Source: Silene noctiflora
Lineage: Eukaryota; Streptophyta; Magnoliopsida; Caryophyllales; Caryophyllaceae
Direction of reading: 5' to 3'
NCBI GenBank assembly: GCA_009801015.1
Contig: VHZZ01003376.1
Coordinates: 39,809-64,623 of the forward strand
Length of the DNA stretch: 24,815 nt
The notes under the pieces are model-generated. The model saw nothing but the letters and a program-made list of their open reading frames with translations. It had not been told where the DNA came from and made no database searches. A program made the translations under genes and the position numbers. This document shows positions 1-10,977 of this stretch, piece by piece (position 1 is the first letter of the stretch; the number at the start of each line of letters is the position of its first letter).

Positions 1-91
1 TTGGATGGGATAAAAGAGAGGTGAGGATTAAAAAGAATTAGATTTAATAGGAATCTGTGAATGTTTGTATTTTATTCTAANCTTGTTGCAG

Positions 92-3000
92 GACGCGGAA
101 TCAAGGTAAGTTTTATGTGATAAAACCGATAAGCCCTAGTTGTTGCGTGTGATGATTATGTTATTTATTTCTATTGCTTCATTTTTTTATATATAGCCAT
201 GTTCGCATATATTAATACGTGTGGAAATTAATTGTTTGTTATTATTATTCTTTATATTATTTACATAATTAAACTCATGCCTTGTCTTATTTACTACTTC
301 CAATTAGTAATTCATGTCTAGTGATCATGCGGATTGTTTTGCCCCAAAGCCATGTATTTTAATGATAAGTATATGCTAGTACTATCCTCGAACGCCATAG
401 TTAACATGCTAATAATGAACCTAATAAAATGGGAATAAAAAGGGAAAAGGGAACAGTTTGAACTTTGAGACGTTGATATGTTGATCCACATAGAAAAGTG
501 AGTCATACCTCGATAAGTTCACTTACCATAGACCCTGTGCACTTAAAGCATTTCCATTTATGCATGCATTCACATCAGTATCTTTCTATGCATAAGACCC
601 TTGTGACTTAACTTATCTCCTCATGTCCTATAGGATGTTTTCCTATGCTTCCACACACCCTGAAGATTTCTTTATGCTACCCAATTCAGACTTTAACCAA
701 CATNAGGTAAATGTTGTTGAACATACAAATGACAGGTTCTAGTAGATTGCAGATGTGCTGGATCTCGTTTGTTTGTATCTCCTAGACACTTCCTTCTATT
801 TTCATTCTCCAATTACATCTTTTTATATATTTTTGCAATGATGTCTTTGCAGCATCGGTGACTGCATTATTTAAGCATGTTGAAAGTGTAGACGAGAGTA
901 CTGATGAAAATATTCGGGATAAGGTCTTGACCTTCATAAGAGACAAGGTATAGCTTCTCTCGTCTTTCACCTTTCCTTTTTTGGTAATTTGCTACCCTCT
1001 GAAGTTGTGGGAAATAGCTAAAGTAAGCTTGAGTATTTAAAGAATCTAGGCTCATTGTGTTGGTTGCAGGTCTTTTCTCTTAAAGCTGAACTTCTGAAGC
1101 CACAGGAGCAAATGGAAAGACATATAACTGATTTAATAAAAAAGGTGATTCTACAATTTAATTTCTTTACTAAAGTATCTCTTGCTTCTGTTACTACACC
1201 TTTATCACATCAATGTTGTCAGGATCGGGATTCTACTTTGGATCGATGAAGTAGGTAAGATCGAATTGGTAGGATCTAATCGTAGGATCATAAGATTCTA
1301 CAAGCTCACTAAATATAGGTTTTTATTTGGTAAAAACATAAAATTGAAGATCAAAATACATATTTATTAATATTTATCTAGATTATTGATGATTAATAAT
1401 TTTTTTTTCAGTTTATGATCATGTTCTTACAACTTACACAATATTCAGATTTTGCAATGTCATTATATAAAATATATATTTATTCTTTTATCATAAACTT
1501 GGATCGTAGGATCGTAAGATCGTAGGATCGTGTTATGATCCTACCTCTAGAAATTTTCAAACGAATATGATCGTAAGATTCTACAACCATAATAGAATCA
1601 TAAGATCTGGGATCGGTCAAGTGTTTTTGGATCGTAAAATCGTAGAATCATAGGATCAAATCGGGATTCTGACAACAATGTATCACATTCCACTGGCTGT
1701 GAAAACATATATACAGCAGGTTGAGTAAAACCGTATATCAGATACAGTTGTAAAAACCATATTGGATATATGGTTTTGAAAGTCATAAATTTTAGTATAC
1801 GATCTCCGATATGGTTTTAGCAGGTATATGGTTTTTGGATGCCCAAAAAAACCAGATATCCTCGGTCCTTAGTTTTCGGATCTATGATCAAGAATAGCAG
1901 ATCCACGGCACCATTAACGCCATTAAGAACCAACTAATCATCAGTGCTATCCTAACCCATACTATTGAGGCATTGACACCACTCACCAACAAGATCCTCT
2001 AGCTACTACCATCGAACCACCACCTTAACTCATATTACAGCCACCAAACACTCGATCCACACCAACAACCCCCAAACCACCATCTAACCCATAACTGTCA
2101 TCCGTAACGCACCGTAAGTCGCTCTAACTGTAGCCACCATCAAATTGACGGTCGGGCCATGACCTATCTCTCACGCGATGTATTAATCAGTGTTTTTGGT
2201 TTAATTTCTTATACTCTTGTTGGTGGTTTTGGTGGTGGGTTGAGTATTGCGCTGGTGGTTTCTGATGTGGTGTGTCCAGGACTCAAGGGTGGGAGTGGTT
2301 GAATCTTGCACCGGTGTTAGTTGTGGTGGATAGAGGTTATGGTGGGTTGTAGGTGTTGCTGGTGGTTCATTTGTGTTTGAGTCATCTACGGAGGGGTCAG
2401 TGGGCCGAGGTCGTTGGTGAACAGCGCTTCTATCATTTGCTCGAGCGAGCAAGGGGTGCTTATTTGGGATGTGAGGTGGTGCTGACAGATTTGGAAGGTG
2501 GTTGGTGGTGAGGAGGAATAAGGGTGAGGGTTGGAGGTCGGTGAGGCCACTGAGGAATTGATAAAGTTAAGTGTAAAAAGGGTTTCATTTTTGAGGTTGG
2601 CTGTGTGAGGGCAGAGGGGTCTATGATAGACCTTCTATCAAGTTATGCCTAAAAAGTTCAGAGCATTTGACAATTTTTTTTATTTAAAAATTGAAATCGG
2701 GTCAGGTAAATGTTTTCATTTTTGGCCGACCCAGATACGATTCGTTTTTTCTAAATCCGTGTCGTATATACGACAATTCATACGATTTAAACCGTACACC
2801 GTATTGCATTCATATCGCAGAACCATATTTTAGTTTTTTGCTCACCCCTAAATACATCATTTCTCATTTTATTAACTGTGTTGTATTTTTCTTCAACTTG
2901 TTGCAGAGTCTTCGAGATGTAACTGGTGGAGAATTCAAGATGTTCATAGACTTCTTAAAAACTCTAAGTATCTTTGGTGACAAAGCTCCTCGAGAGCGTG

Positions 3001-6000
3001 TTCAAGAGCTTATGGAAATCATAGAAAGCCAAGCTGATCTAGATTCACAGTTCAATGTAGCTTCTATTCCTTTCCCATTTAATTTTTTTTTTTTTTTTTT
3101 TATTTAATTTTTTTTTTTTTTCTGTTTTTCTTTTGAGGGTTGTTAGTTGTTATACTCGTATTGGTTGCATGTGAGAGAAGCTGTAATGAATATGTTCATC
3201 GGTTGAGAGCAAAAAATTGGCTATCGGTTACAGTGTTGAGCTTGATTAGTAAAGCTTTAATGCAAGAGTTTCTTTCATTGCAGGCATCAGATGTTGACCA
3301 TATTGATAGACTTATCTCGTGCCTATATATTGCCATTCCCTTTTTCATCGTAAGTATTGTCTTCTCACTTTGGTTCACTTTATATCTCCTTCATATTCTT
3401 TCCTGCTCTTAATTATTTTCTTCTATTGCGCAGCGCGGTGCATCCAACAGCAAATTTCTCAATTATGTGAGCGAACATATTGTTCCTGTTCTGGATAAGG
3501 TAATTTTTTTTGAGAAATTTAGTCATTCATATTTCTACAGTTATCTCTCTTGAGCAATATGTGGTCATGTGGCATTTCAGCGCTGTAATCCACTTTGTAC
3601 TGGCAGTTGGAAACTTTGTCTGGAGATGAAGTCAAGTTGAGCCTAGCTGGCTCTGACATGCCCAAATTCAACTTTATCATTCCTGCTAGATTGTAATTCC
3701 ATGCTATAACTCTTCAACTTCTAGTCTTAACCCAAGGATTGGTTAGCCCTTAACTGGTACAAGCTGGGTTGAAAGCTTTCATGTTAAATATACCATTAAA
3801 GCTTAAGACACCTGATTGAACTGTCATGTAGCTTGTTCAATTCTGATAATGTTGTTGAAGGGAAACGACTCTCTCGTTACTGGTAAATCCAAGATATTGT
3901 ACTTCCTCCATCCTATTTTATTGGCTCTATTCAATGTTGATGATCAAACAATGTCAACTTTGACCCTTTTTTTTCCTCTCAAAGTATACACTGCATATTA
4001 GTTTTTTAAATTGATGCTACTAAGAAAATTGTTAACTTGATATGATCTAATATCTAATGTAACAAATTAGACATAATATTTCTACATCTTTTTGGAGAAA
4101 TTAATGGTCGGTCAAGTGATCCCAATTGACCAGCATAATCAATCAGATAGGGATAATAAAATTAGGATGGAGATAGTAGTGTTTATCGGACTAAAAAATC
4201 TTCAAGCTAAGAATATTCATTAATCATAAACAGATACTAAATGAGCCTTTTAATTCCATGATTGTTACTACATGCACCATATGACACAGTCTCTTTTGAC
4301 GCAAGCTGGTCAATGACTGGATGCTGAGGACGTTACTCATTATTATAATGCATATCGATACAGAAACAAGTGGACGCTATAGTTGAGTTCTAGCTGCGTG
4401 TTGAATTTAGTTCGTTCAGTCATTCACAATGTTATTAATTCTATGGTCCTGCCATGATTAGCATCCAAACTCCATGAACATATTGAGCTTTCTAAATCTT
4501 AGCTACAATGGTATCTATGATATTTTTTGCTGCTTATGATACTATGTTTTGCGTATTCACTTATGCATATTGGAGGCTTTGTTCTTTTGCGTCATTCAGT
4601 GGTCTATTTAATTTTGTATTGTCTTATGGTAAAATCTTTTCTCGTTTACTTTCAATACTCAGCTTCCAGAGGAGCGTAAGCTAGATCTGCTCAAGAATCT
4701 CGCTGAAAGTTCCCCACATACTGTACCACAAGATGCACGTCGGATTCTTCCTTCAATTGTTCAGCTTTTAAAGGTATCCAGTATGTTGTTTGCGTCACTT
4801 TTAGGCTATATGTGGCTGGATTTAATCATAATTGTGTTGTATAGTTTTCATCAAGTAAAGGAATGGTGGTAGATGAAGGTAAAATAGAAAGTGACTCATA
4901 GAGGAGTTTTTTGAGTTGATGTGTCTATGCAATGGTGGTGGTTCATTTCCCAACTACTCAGGCTGGCAAATGTGTTTTTTTGTTTTGTTCTGCTTTATAA
5001 AGGAGCACTATACTTGTATAACTAAGTATCTTTTTTAATTTAAAACTTCTTACAACTGTCTTTTTTATCTGTATTAAAAAAGAGTTTCTCATTATATGAC
5101 ACGGACGTGTCTTTTTGTCGTGCAGAAATATATGCCTCAAAAGAGGACTGGGGAAGAGATGAACTTTACTTATGTAGAATGTCTGTTGTACACGTTTCAC
5201 CATTTAGCCTCAAAGGTTAGAAGTTTCTTCATTGCCGATAATGTCGTCGTCGAATCATGTGAGATTCGATGATCGTTGATGCGTTTTTTACACTTTCACT
5301 TACTGGTGTGTCTTTGTTGCCTCCAGACTCCTAATGCTACCAACAGCCTTTGTGGGTACAAGATAGTTACTGGCCAGCCATCAGACAGAATAGGGGAGGA
5401 TTTCTCTGAGCAGTTTAAGGACTTTACAGAGAAGTAATGAATTCTCTTGCAATCAACAATGTGTTTCTAGTTCATTATAGTCCTCATAGAGTGAGATTGA
5501 GCTTTTGTACATCCATTATTAAATCCCCGTGCCTGTTGATGTCTTCATATGATGTTTTGGGGAAAACACATAGTTGCTAAACTGCTAATAAAAGCTGGTA
5601 AAAGGCTAGGTGCCTCCTTACTTTGAAGGGGTAAAGCAGTTGACAATGGACATAATACAAAACATGCCTCCTTCAACCTACGTTTGTCTGGATCACCCAC
5701 GTTCCAGAATATTATCTTTTTTATTAATTTTTTGTTAGTCATAGCTTGAGGAAATGATGTCTGGGGCTACTGTTGTTTGGTACAAAATGTTATCTTCAAA
5801 GAACATTATTTTTATGCTCTTTTAGCATACATAATTCGTTTTAAGAGGAGATATATACTCAGAAACATGGTATTAATTTAACAATACTCACCTATGTTTA
5901 GTTATGTGATTCCCATTCTTCACTCTGAATCATAGATTTGAATAGGTAACTTGAATAACATAGCTTTGTGGTCAATACTTTATTTTTATTTTTTTTAAAA

Positions 6001-7919
6001 GGAGATGCTCAAACGTGGGTAATAACGTTTCAACATAATTGTGGCCTTGTTGGTGTCTTATTCCATTTAGTATCTTCAAATAACATAATTGTGCCTTGTT
6101 GACGACCTGTTTGTTTGACGGCCTGTTCCATTTGACTTTTACGGTGTTATATCTCGTAAAAGCTTTCCAATTGGTTTAGCTACATAGCTGAATTTATTCC
6201 TTGATGGCATTATTAGCTCTTTATATGAGCTTTCCAATTGACGGCCTGTTGCATTTGACTCTCAATCATAGCCTAAGGAGAGCAGATATATTTGCTTTAG
6301 TTTGATTTGATGTTATTAGCTCTTTGTAGTCTGTAATTAGTTCCAAATCCATATTTTACTCTGCATAATAGATTTGTCAACATAATGTGGCCCTTCATCT
6401 TCTTTTACTGTTTTGTGGATACTCATGTTATTGTGTCGGTTGTGACAGGTTGACTTGTGTCGAGGATCTCTCTAGGGCTACCGTGAAGAAGTTAACCCAA
6501 GGGATGAATGTACAAAACAAGAGGATGGCAACCGCGTCAAATGAAGTAAAAGAAAAGATTGTAAGTAAAACCCCTTATCGGTCAAATATCCTGGACCAAT
6601 AACCTTCAAAGCTTTTCGATTTGGGAATATTCAAAGCATCAAAGGTTCTAGTGTTTTCAAGGAATTATGTCACTTAAAAGAAGAGTTAGGAATATGATCC
6701 GAACATACCATGTTAAAGGTTATTGTTTGAGATGACTAGATTACTACGTATGCATTATGTGCTGGTATTCAAGTATCAAGTCGATATGAAAAATATTTAA
6801 TTTAGATTATGTCTTTATCTGACTAAATTTTGTGGCTTTCTTGAAGAAAAATGAAAAACAGAATGCTGCAGCAGGGCTCAAAACCTGCAATAACATACTG
6901 GCCATGACACAGGTATGATTAACCGGGCTTTGGACCATGTAATTTTTTCTATCTTGTGTCCGGATTGATCAAACTTAATTGGTCTTTTGTTGATCAGCCA
7001 TTGCACAAAAGCTCACCATTATTCATCAGTGACAAGCGGATCATTCTATCATGGAAAGAAGATGCTAAATCTGCTGTTTCTCAAGTTACTGGTGGTTCTG
7101 GGTATGTGTTGTATTGGCCAACTTCTGGCACACATCTAAGACTTTTGATTAATTCTGTCTGATACTTGTAGAAGCTTTGGAGATCATGGCTAGTAGACTT
7201 GGAAAAGCTGATGCAACAAGGAATTTATAGCCACTTGAAACAACTCAAACCCCAACCGGAATCTATAGACTTGGACCGACCCAACCCTAACCCGAAAAAG
7301 AACAACTCACAGACTCAGACCCATACCACGATTAACTCGATTCGGAACTACTTGAAACAACTTGGCACAAAAATGACCCGATCTGTTATGAAGCGATCAA
7401 AAATGATGAATTTGGATAATAAACAAAACCTTTATGGCCACGATCTGAATGATCTGATTCACCCAGCTAGTAACCATTCACCTGAAGGTAACTGAACACG
7501 AACCTAATGTTAACATCACACCCTAAATGACCCATCGTGGATCCTAATGATCTGTTTAACAGGTCTTATCAGTTTATTCATTCGTATAACATGGTAGTGT
7601 GTTATTTTCAAGGGGTTTCGTTTACATATGTTTTCAATTGTTTTTCTGCAAATTTTATTACGGTGGCATATGAACAGTTTTGGTTAATTCGATTTAATTT
7701 TATCATTGTAGGGGAAAGCGGCCTGCTAGTACTGCTATTAATGGTTCAAATAACATTGCCGCTAAAAAGGGTCGTGGAGCCGGAGGATCTCAGAATCAGC
7801 TTGTTAGCAGGGCCTTTGACAGCATCGGTTACAGAGGAAGAGGAGGTGGTCGAGGAGGAAGAGGAAGAGGAAGAGGATGGGGTGGACGCGGTAGAGGTAG
7901 AAGCTTTCGGCAATTCTGA
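92..7919 (+). CDS. API5: API5-like protein (apoptosis inhibitor 5), C-terminal part, multi-exon, 5' end outside window
   Basis: Exons with GT-AG borders and consistent phase: (92-105, tentative), 853-947, 1070-1144, 2907-3056, 3284-3349, 3434-3499, 4663-4773, 5126-5215, 5327-5433, 6449-6560, 6847-6912, 6998-7101, 7712-7919 (TGA 7917-7919). Together they encode about 415 C-terminal residues. Diagnostic stretches are RHITDLIKK, DVTGGEFKMF, DHIDRLISCL, PEERKLDLL, TGEEMNFTYVECLLY, GYKIVTGQPSDR and TCNNILAMTQ, followed by an AAKKGRG basic patch and an RGRGG-rich tail ending SFRQF. From memory of plant API5 proteins (roughly 550 aa), about 130-150 N-terminal residues lie upstream. API5/AAC-11 proteins are nuclear helical (HEAT/ARM-like) scaffolds that restrain programmed cell death. 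The rice homologue binds DEAD-box RNA helicases and is needed for tapetal cell death. The Arg/Gly tail suggests RNA binding (inference). No in-frame stop interrupts any exon, so the gene looks intact. Identity is very secure; only the 14-nt exon is doubtful. Confidence 0.95.
1214..1677. mobile_element. Non-autonomous inverted-repeat element in API5 intron
   Basis: The ends are inverted copies, TGTTGTCAG at 1214-1222 and CTGACAACA at 1669-1677. The similarity extends inward as GGATCGGGATTC-like sequence on both sides. The interior is AT-rich and full of short GGATCGTAGG / GATCGTAAG direct and inverted repeats (1255-1300, 1500-1545, 1565-1660). There is no coding capacity, so it is a MITE-like element. 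The superfamily cannot be assigned because no clear target-site duplication is visible, although TATCACAT occurs on both flanks. It lies in the intron 1145-2906. Confidence 0.6.
1718..2850. mobile_element. Degenerate hAT-like / foldback repeat in API5 intron
   Basis: The right end reads TTTTGCTCACCCCTA (to 2850), the inverse of the TAGGGGTGAGCAAAA start common in plant hAT-type MITEs. The left end near 1718 (AGGTTGAGTAAAA) is a weak match. Both sub-terminal regions carry CCGTAT / ATACGG and AAACCATAT / ATATGGTT motifs. The interior has a C/A-rich arm (about 1975-2130, many CCACCA) facing a G/T-rich arm (about 2220-2530, many GGTGG), so a single strand could fold back. No transposase can be read. 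Boundaries and class are tentative. Confidence 0.4.
3081..3122 (+). repeat. Interrupted poly-T tract
   Basis: Two long T runs separated by ATTTAA, just inside the donor end of the API5 intron 3057-3283. It could be an old poly-A insertion tail on the other strand or a slippage tract. Exact length may be unreliable in the assembly. Confidence 0.8.
3902..4176. mobile_element. Stowaway-like (Tc1/mariner) MITE in API5 intron
   Basis: The left terminus CTTCCTCCATCCTATTTTAT, preceded by TA (3900-3901), is mirrored by AAAATTAGGATGGAGATAG followed by TA (4177-4178). The result is an element of about 275 bp with imperfect terminal inverted repeats of about 25 bp and a TA target duplication, as in Stowaway/Tc1-mariner MITEs. 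Internal GTCAACTTTGACC and GGTCGGTCAAGTG motifs also pair. It lies in the intron 3500-4662 and does not touch the splice sites. Confidence 0.75.
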
Positions 7920-8150
7920 ATGTTAACTCGTGAAGGGCAATGATAGTTGGGATACACCCCAAGTTGCTCTTAGTTGCAAATAGCAAATCTGTGTTGAGAT
8001 AGAGAACTGGAATAGCTGATACTTAGTTTTTAGGCTTGTTGGTTGAGATAGAGAACTGGAATAGCTGATGTAGTTTTTAGGCTTGTTCAATTACACACTT
8101 CCTGAGATATTTGATTATCAATATTTTTAGCGTTTGTTGTATTAAAACTT
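7920..8150 (+). other. API5 3' UTR region with a tandem duplication
   Basis: Sequence after the API5 stop codon. A 49-bp segment starting GTTGAGATAGAGAACTGG at 7993 is repeated at 8042 with a small 2-bp length difference, ending near 8087. The AT-rich end, with ATTAAAACTTG around 8138, is a plausible polyadenylation zone, but no cleavage site can be fixed from sequence alone. Confidence 0.6.
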
Positions 8151-8745
8151 GTTCATCATTGACGTTTATTTTATGCATTTGCAAGTTTTCATAGCTTGTT
8201 CAATCCCAGTTATGGACGTGTCTTCCTTCTACGATACAAAGGCGACAGCCCCATTGGAAGAAAGCATCTGTCGGAGCATAAGATTTTCACTTGCTTGCCA
8301 TCATATCAGCAGGAATGCGGTGATTATGCTAAAAACTATTACTGAACTTCAAAACCTTAGATGTGTGTTTTCAGCACCTAAAAGTCCCAAACACCCTCTA
8401 ATCAGTGTCAATGTTAATTAAAGAAAAAAGGATTAAAACAATTGAAGATTATGGAATTAAGTTAATGAGTTCGGCGATTTGGAGGGTTTTAGTAGACTGA
8501 TTTAATCGGTTCAATCTATTTTTCGTCGTCCACTTTGATAGCAATAAGTTCAACGTTATTAACTTCATAGATTTTGGACCATCCTCCATCGAGCCAGGTA
8601 CTTGACTAACTTGAGAAATTACTACCCTAGAAAGCCATTTTTAGGGTCGGACGTAAATCACGTAATCCAATAACGTATAGCGTCAAATGAGATAAAATTA
8701 CACAAGTTAGTGTAAGTATATTATTATGGAAATTTATATTACTGA
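8151..8745. other. Intergenic, no supported gene
   Basis: Lies between the API5 3' end and the tRNA gene. A 90-codon open frame at 8149-8421 has no recognisable motif and ordinary AT-rich codon content, so I do not call it. No repeat structure was noticed. Confidence 0.5.
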
Positions 8746-8819
8746 AGCCCCGTAGCTCAGTTGGTTAGAGCGTTGGTCTTATGAGCCGAAGGTCGCGGGT
8801 TCGAGCCCCGCCGGGACTA
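8746..8819 (+). tRNA. tRNA-Ile (anticodon UAU), nuclear
   Basis: A complete cloverleaf can be drawn. The acceptor arm is AGCCCCG (8746-8752) with CGGGACT (8812-8818); the D stem is GCTC/GAGC. The anticodon stem TTGGT/GCCGA holds the loop CTTATGA, with anticodon TAT at 8780-8782. The variable loop is AGGTC, the T stem is GCGGG/CCCGC and the T loop is TTCGAGC. A at 8819 is the discriminator. The internal A box (TAGCTCAGTTGG) and B box (GGTTCGAGCCC) are intact, and TTTTT at 8822-8826 serves as a Pol III terminator. There is no intron. The acceptor stem has one mismatch, C3 against A70. Decoding AUA is expected for a UAU anticodon. Confidence 0.93.
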
Positions 8820-8826
8820 TATTTTT

Positions 8827-9054
8827 GTTAATTTCCTGCTATAGGGAAATGACCGAATTGCCCTTGTTCGTTTGCGTATTGTTTTCCATGCATTCGAGAG
8901 TTGCCAGGAAAATTGTCGCACGGTGTTTATTTTAATTGGGGCCGTTTGATTCAAACAATTAAAATGGAATGGACCAAACATTCAAAATATGAGTAATAGA
9001 ATGGACGATCAACTATAATGGATGAGATTACGTAGCTTTGAATTTTAAAAATAG
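8827..9054. other. Intergenic, no feature seen
   Basis: AT-rich spacer between the tRNA terminator and the Stowaway MITE. No open frame or repeat is worth naming. Confidence 0.5.
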
Positions 9055-9056
9055 TA

Positions 9057-9154
9057 CTCCCTCCACACATTACTGTTCTTCCCATTTCATTAAAATATTA
9101 TTCACATATAAATTATAATAGAGAAATGGGAAGAACATTAATGTGCGAAGGGAG
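9057..9154. mobile_element. Very short Stowaway MITE (98 bp)
   Basis: CTCCCTCCACACATTACTG at the left and its near-perfect inverse ending GCGAAGGGAG at the right match over about 32 bp with three mismatches. The element is flanked by TA on both sides (9055-9056, 9155-9156). The CTCCCTCC terminus and TA duplication are the Stowaway signature. The two arms take up about two thirds of the element, so it would fold into a hairpin with a short AT loop. Confidence 0.85.
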
Positions 9155-9316
9155 TAGTATTTTATCAAAAATAAATATGAGATAAATTATATGTGCATTA
9201 AAATTTAAAAGTGCTTTTAAGTTTTATACCGAGCATGAATTTCAATTGGTTTGAGGAACAAAGGTAGTAACATGTTTTAGAATAAATTAGGTTAATCACC
9301 AATGTAATGCTCCTCG

Positions 9317-10083
9317 CTAGAGGTGACAATCTGGTCGTCCGTGTCGGGTCATATCGAGTTCGAATCATATCGGGTTATGGGTTAGATTTGGGTTGCTTAC
9401 GGGTTAGGTTAGTCGAGTCAATTATTTGCTGAGGTTCGCGACTGGTCGGGTCATTTAGATAGATTTGTCGGGTGGGGTGGGGTTTGTGTGGGGTTTCGGT
9501 GGGCTGGATCATTATCAGGTTCATTATTAGGTAGGGGCATTCTGATAATTTGTAAGGTCAAAATGGGCCGATTTTGCCTGATTTGGCTCATCAACTCATT
9601 ATTGATCTATTTTTTCTGATTATTTCTTAGAGAATGTCGATTTTTTTAAGGTCTTTAATCGTATAAAGGAAACAATGTTGATTTTTTTAGAGGATTTTAA
9701 TATATTTTTTAACATTTTTTTCCATTGAGTTTTATCGTCTTAATTTGATTTTGTCGAGTTACAAGTCATTAATGAATCGGGTAAGATGAGATCGGTTTTG
9801 GTTTACAATATGTTCAGCTCCTATAAAACTAGTTTGCTTGAGCAGCAAGTCTCCCTTGTGGCGGGTCGGATCCTTGCGACGGATAATGTCACTCACAAAA
9901 CGAATAGGGGGGACAAGGTGGGGGCACCCCCATGTGCTTCCCTCTCTTCTCTATTTGGGCATTTTGTGAGATAAAATGGTACCCGTCACAAGCTTGCAAC
10001 GGGTACCTCCGTCATAAATGAGAATTTGTGTTGCTTGAGTTCAATTTTAATCACTCGAGTCAAATCAAACTTGTCAACTCTAG
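9317..10083. mobile_element. hAT-like non-autonomous element
   Basis: CTAGAGGTGACAA at 9317-9329 is inverted as TTGTCAACTCTAG at 10071-10083, with one mismatch in 13. This resembles the YARRGGTGNCAA type of plant hAT terminus. The left interior (9330-9530) is the GGGTCGGGTT-type degenerate low-complexity DNA often found in such elements. No matching 8-bp target duplication was found and no transposase can be read, so class is tentative. A second inverted-repeat element seems to be nested in its right half. Confidence 0.5.
9838..10037. mobile_element. Nested MITE-like inverted repeat
   Basis: The segment from AGCAGCAAGTCTCCCTTGTG onward can be aligned, with several mismatches, to the reverse complement of the segment ending in GAGAATTTGTGTTGCTTGAG. 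The similarity runs through TGGCGGGT and GACGGAGG-like blocks for about 35-40 bp. Between the arms are CTTGCGACGG and CTTGCAACGG blocks that add shorter hairpins. It has no coding potential. Superfamily unknown. Confidence 0.5.
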
Positions 10084-10976
10084 AGAAAGAGAATATGTTG
10101 TTTCCGAGAAAGTAGTTATAACAAAGAGCAAAATGAATGAATAAATAAAATAATTAAAATGTGGAAGGTGATCTAATATGTGTCCGAAATGGGTCTGTCA
10201 TTTGGTTGGTCTCTTGTCATTATAGCAGTATAGTGTTGGTGTTGATCAATTACATTAAAGAAATTGTCACTTGCCAAACTAACCTCCCCTGGCCCTAGTA
10301 GTTGCCTCAGTGCTTTCATTGGACACACATCATACGAAACTAATTACGGACTTTGCTTTACCTGCTCACCTATTTTAGTATTTTATGTCTTACTTGGATA
10401 TTTTTAATTTCACCTACTTTTCAAGTTCAATTTATATAGGTGGTTTCCTTTAATTTGAATAATTTTATTGGTGGTTTATATATTTTCTTTTATGTGATTT
10501 TGGTTTGGTTGCACCCTGCATTTTGATTTGAAGAATTATGTTTGTGGGCTATATTTTTTTATGCACATTGAATTATGGGATGGTGGTGCCTGGATAATTA
10601 ATTCATGCGATCTAAGTATTACTTATTTTCTAATATGTATAATAACTTCATCTATGCATATAGGTTATAATTACTTAGAATTTCTTGCATAATACTCTCC
10701 CATATTAGTCAATAAAAATTGACTTTTTCGTGGTAGTCAATTAAATGAGATTTTTTATGATTGAAATAGAGGATATGTGTAGCAAAACAACACTCCTCAT
10801 CATAAGTTTGAGCAGACTAACCTTTATTCGTTTTTGGAAATACGAGACTAGTAATATATAAACTATAAAAGATTTCAATTTTTCTGAAAATATATTACAT
10901 CCAAAAAAAAGGAATGTGAAATGTACCAAATCTGCAAAACTACATATTTGGAAAACTTTCTTTGCATCATAAAAAG
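10084..10976. other. Intergenic AT-rich spacer, no feature seen
   Basis: No supported open reading frame, RNA gene or transposon terminus was noticed. Short ORFs here are low-complexity AT frames. Confidence 0.5.
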
Positions 10977-10977
10977 A

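Noticed and set aside
2201..2452. 83-aa Thr/Pro-rich frame on the minus strand
   Set aside because: Reads the G/T-rich arm of the foldback repeat on its other strand; a composition effect only.
7199..7495. 98-aa open frame in an API5 intron with PNPNPKKNNSQTQ composition
   Set aside because: It lies wholly inside the intron between exons 6998-7101 and 7712-7919. The Pro/Asn/Gln-rich content is typical of degenerate intergenic repeat DNA, with no domain.
7537..7926. 129-aa open frame ending in a Glu-rich tail
   Set aside because: It is out of frame with the last API5 exon; the Glu run is the shifted reading of the Arg/Gly tail codons.
8149..8421. 90-aa frame downstream of API5
   Set aside because: No recognisable motif, no good start context, AT-rich spacer.
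9786..9974. 62-aa frame overlapping the nested MITE
   Set aside because: Falls across inverted-repeat arms; no protein motif.
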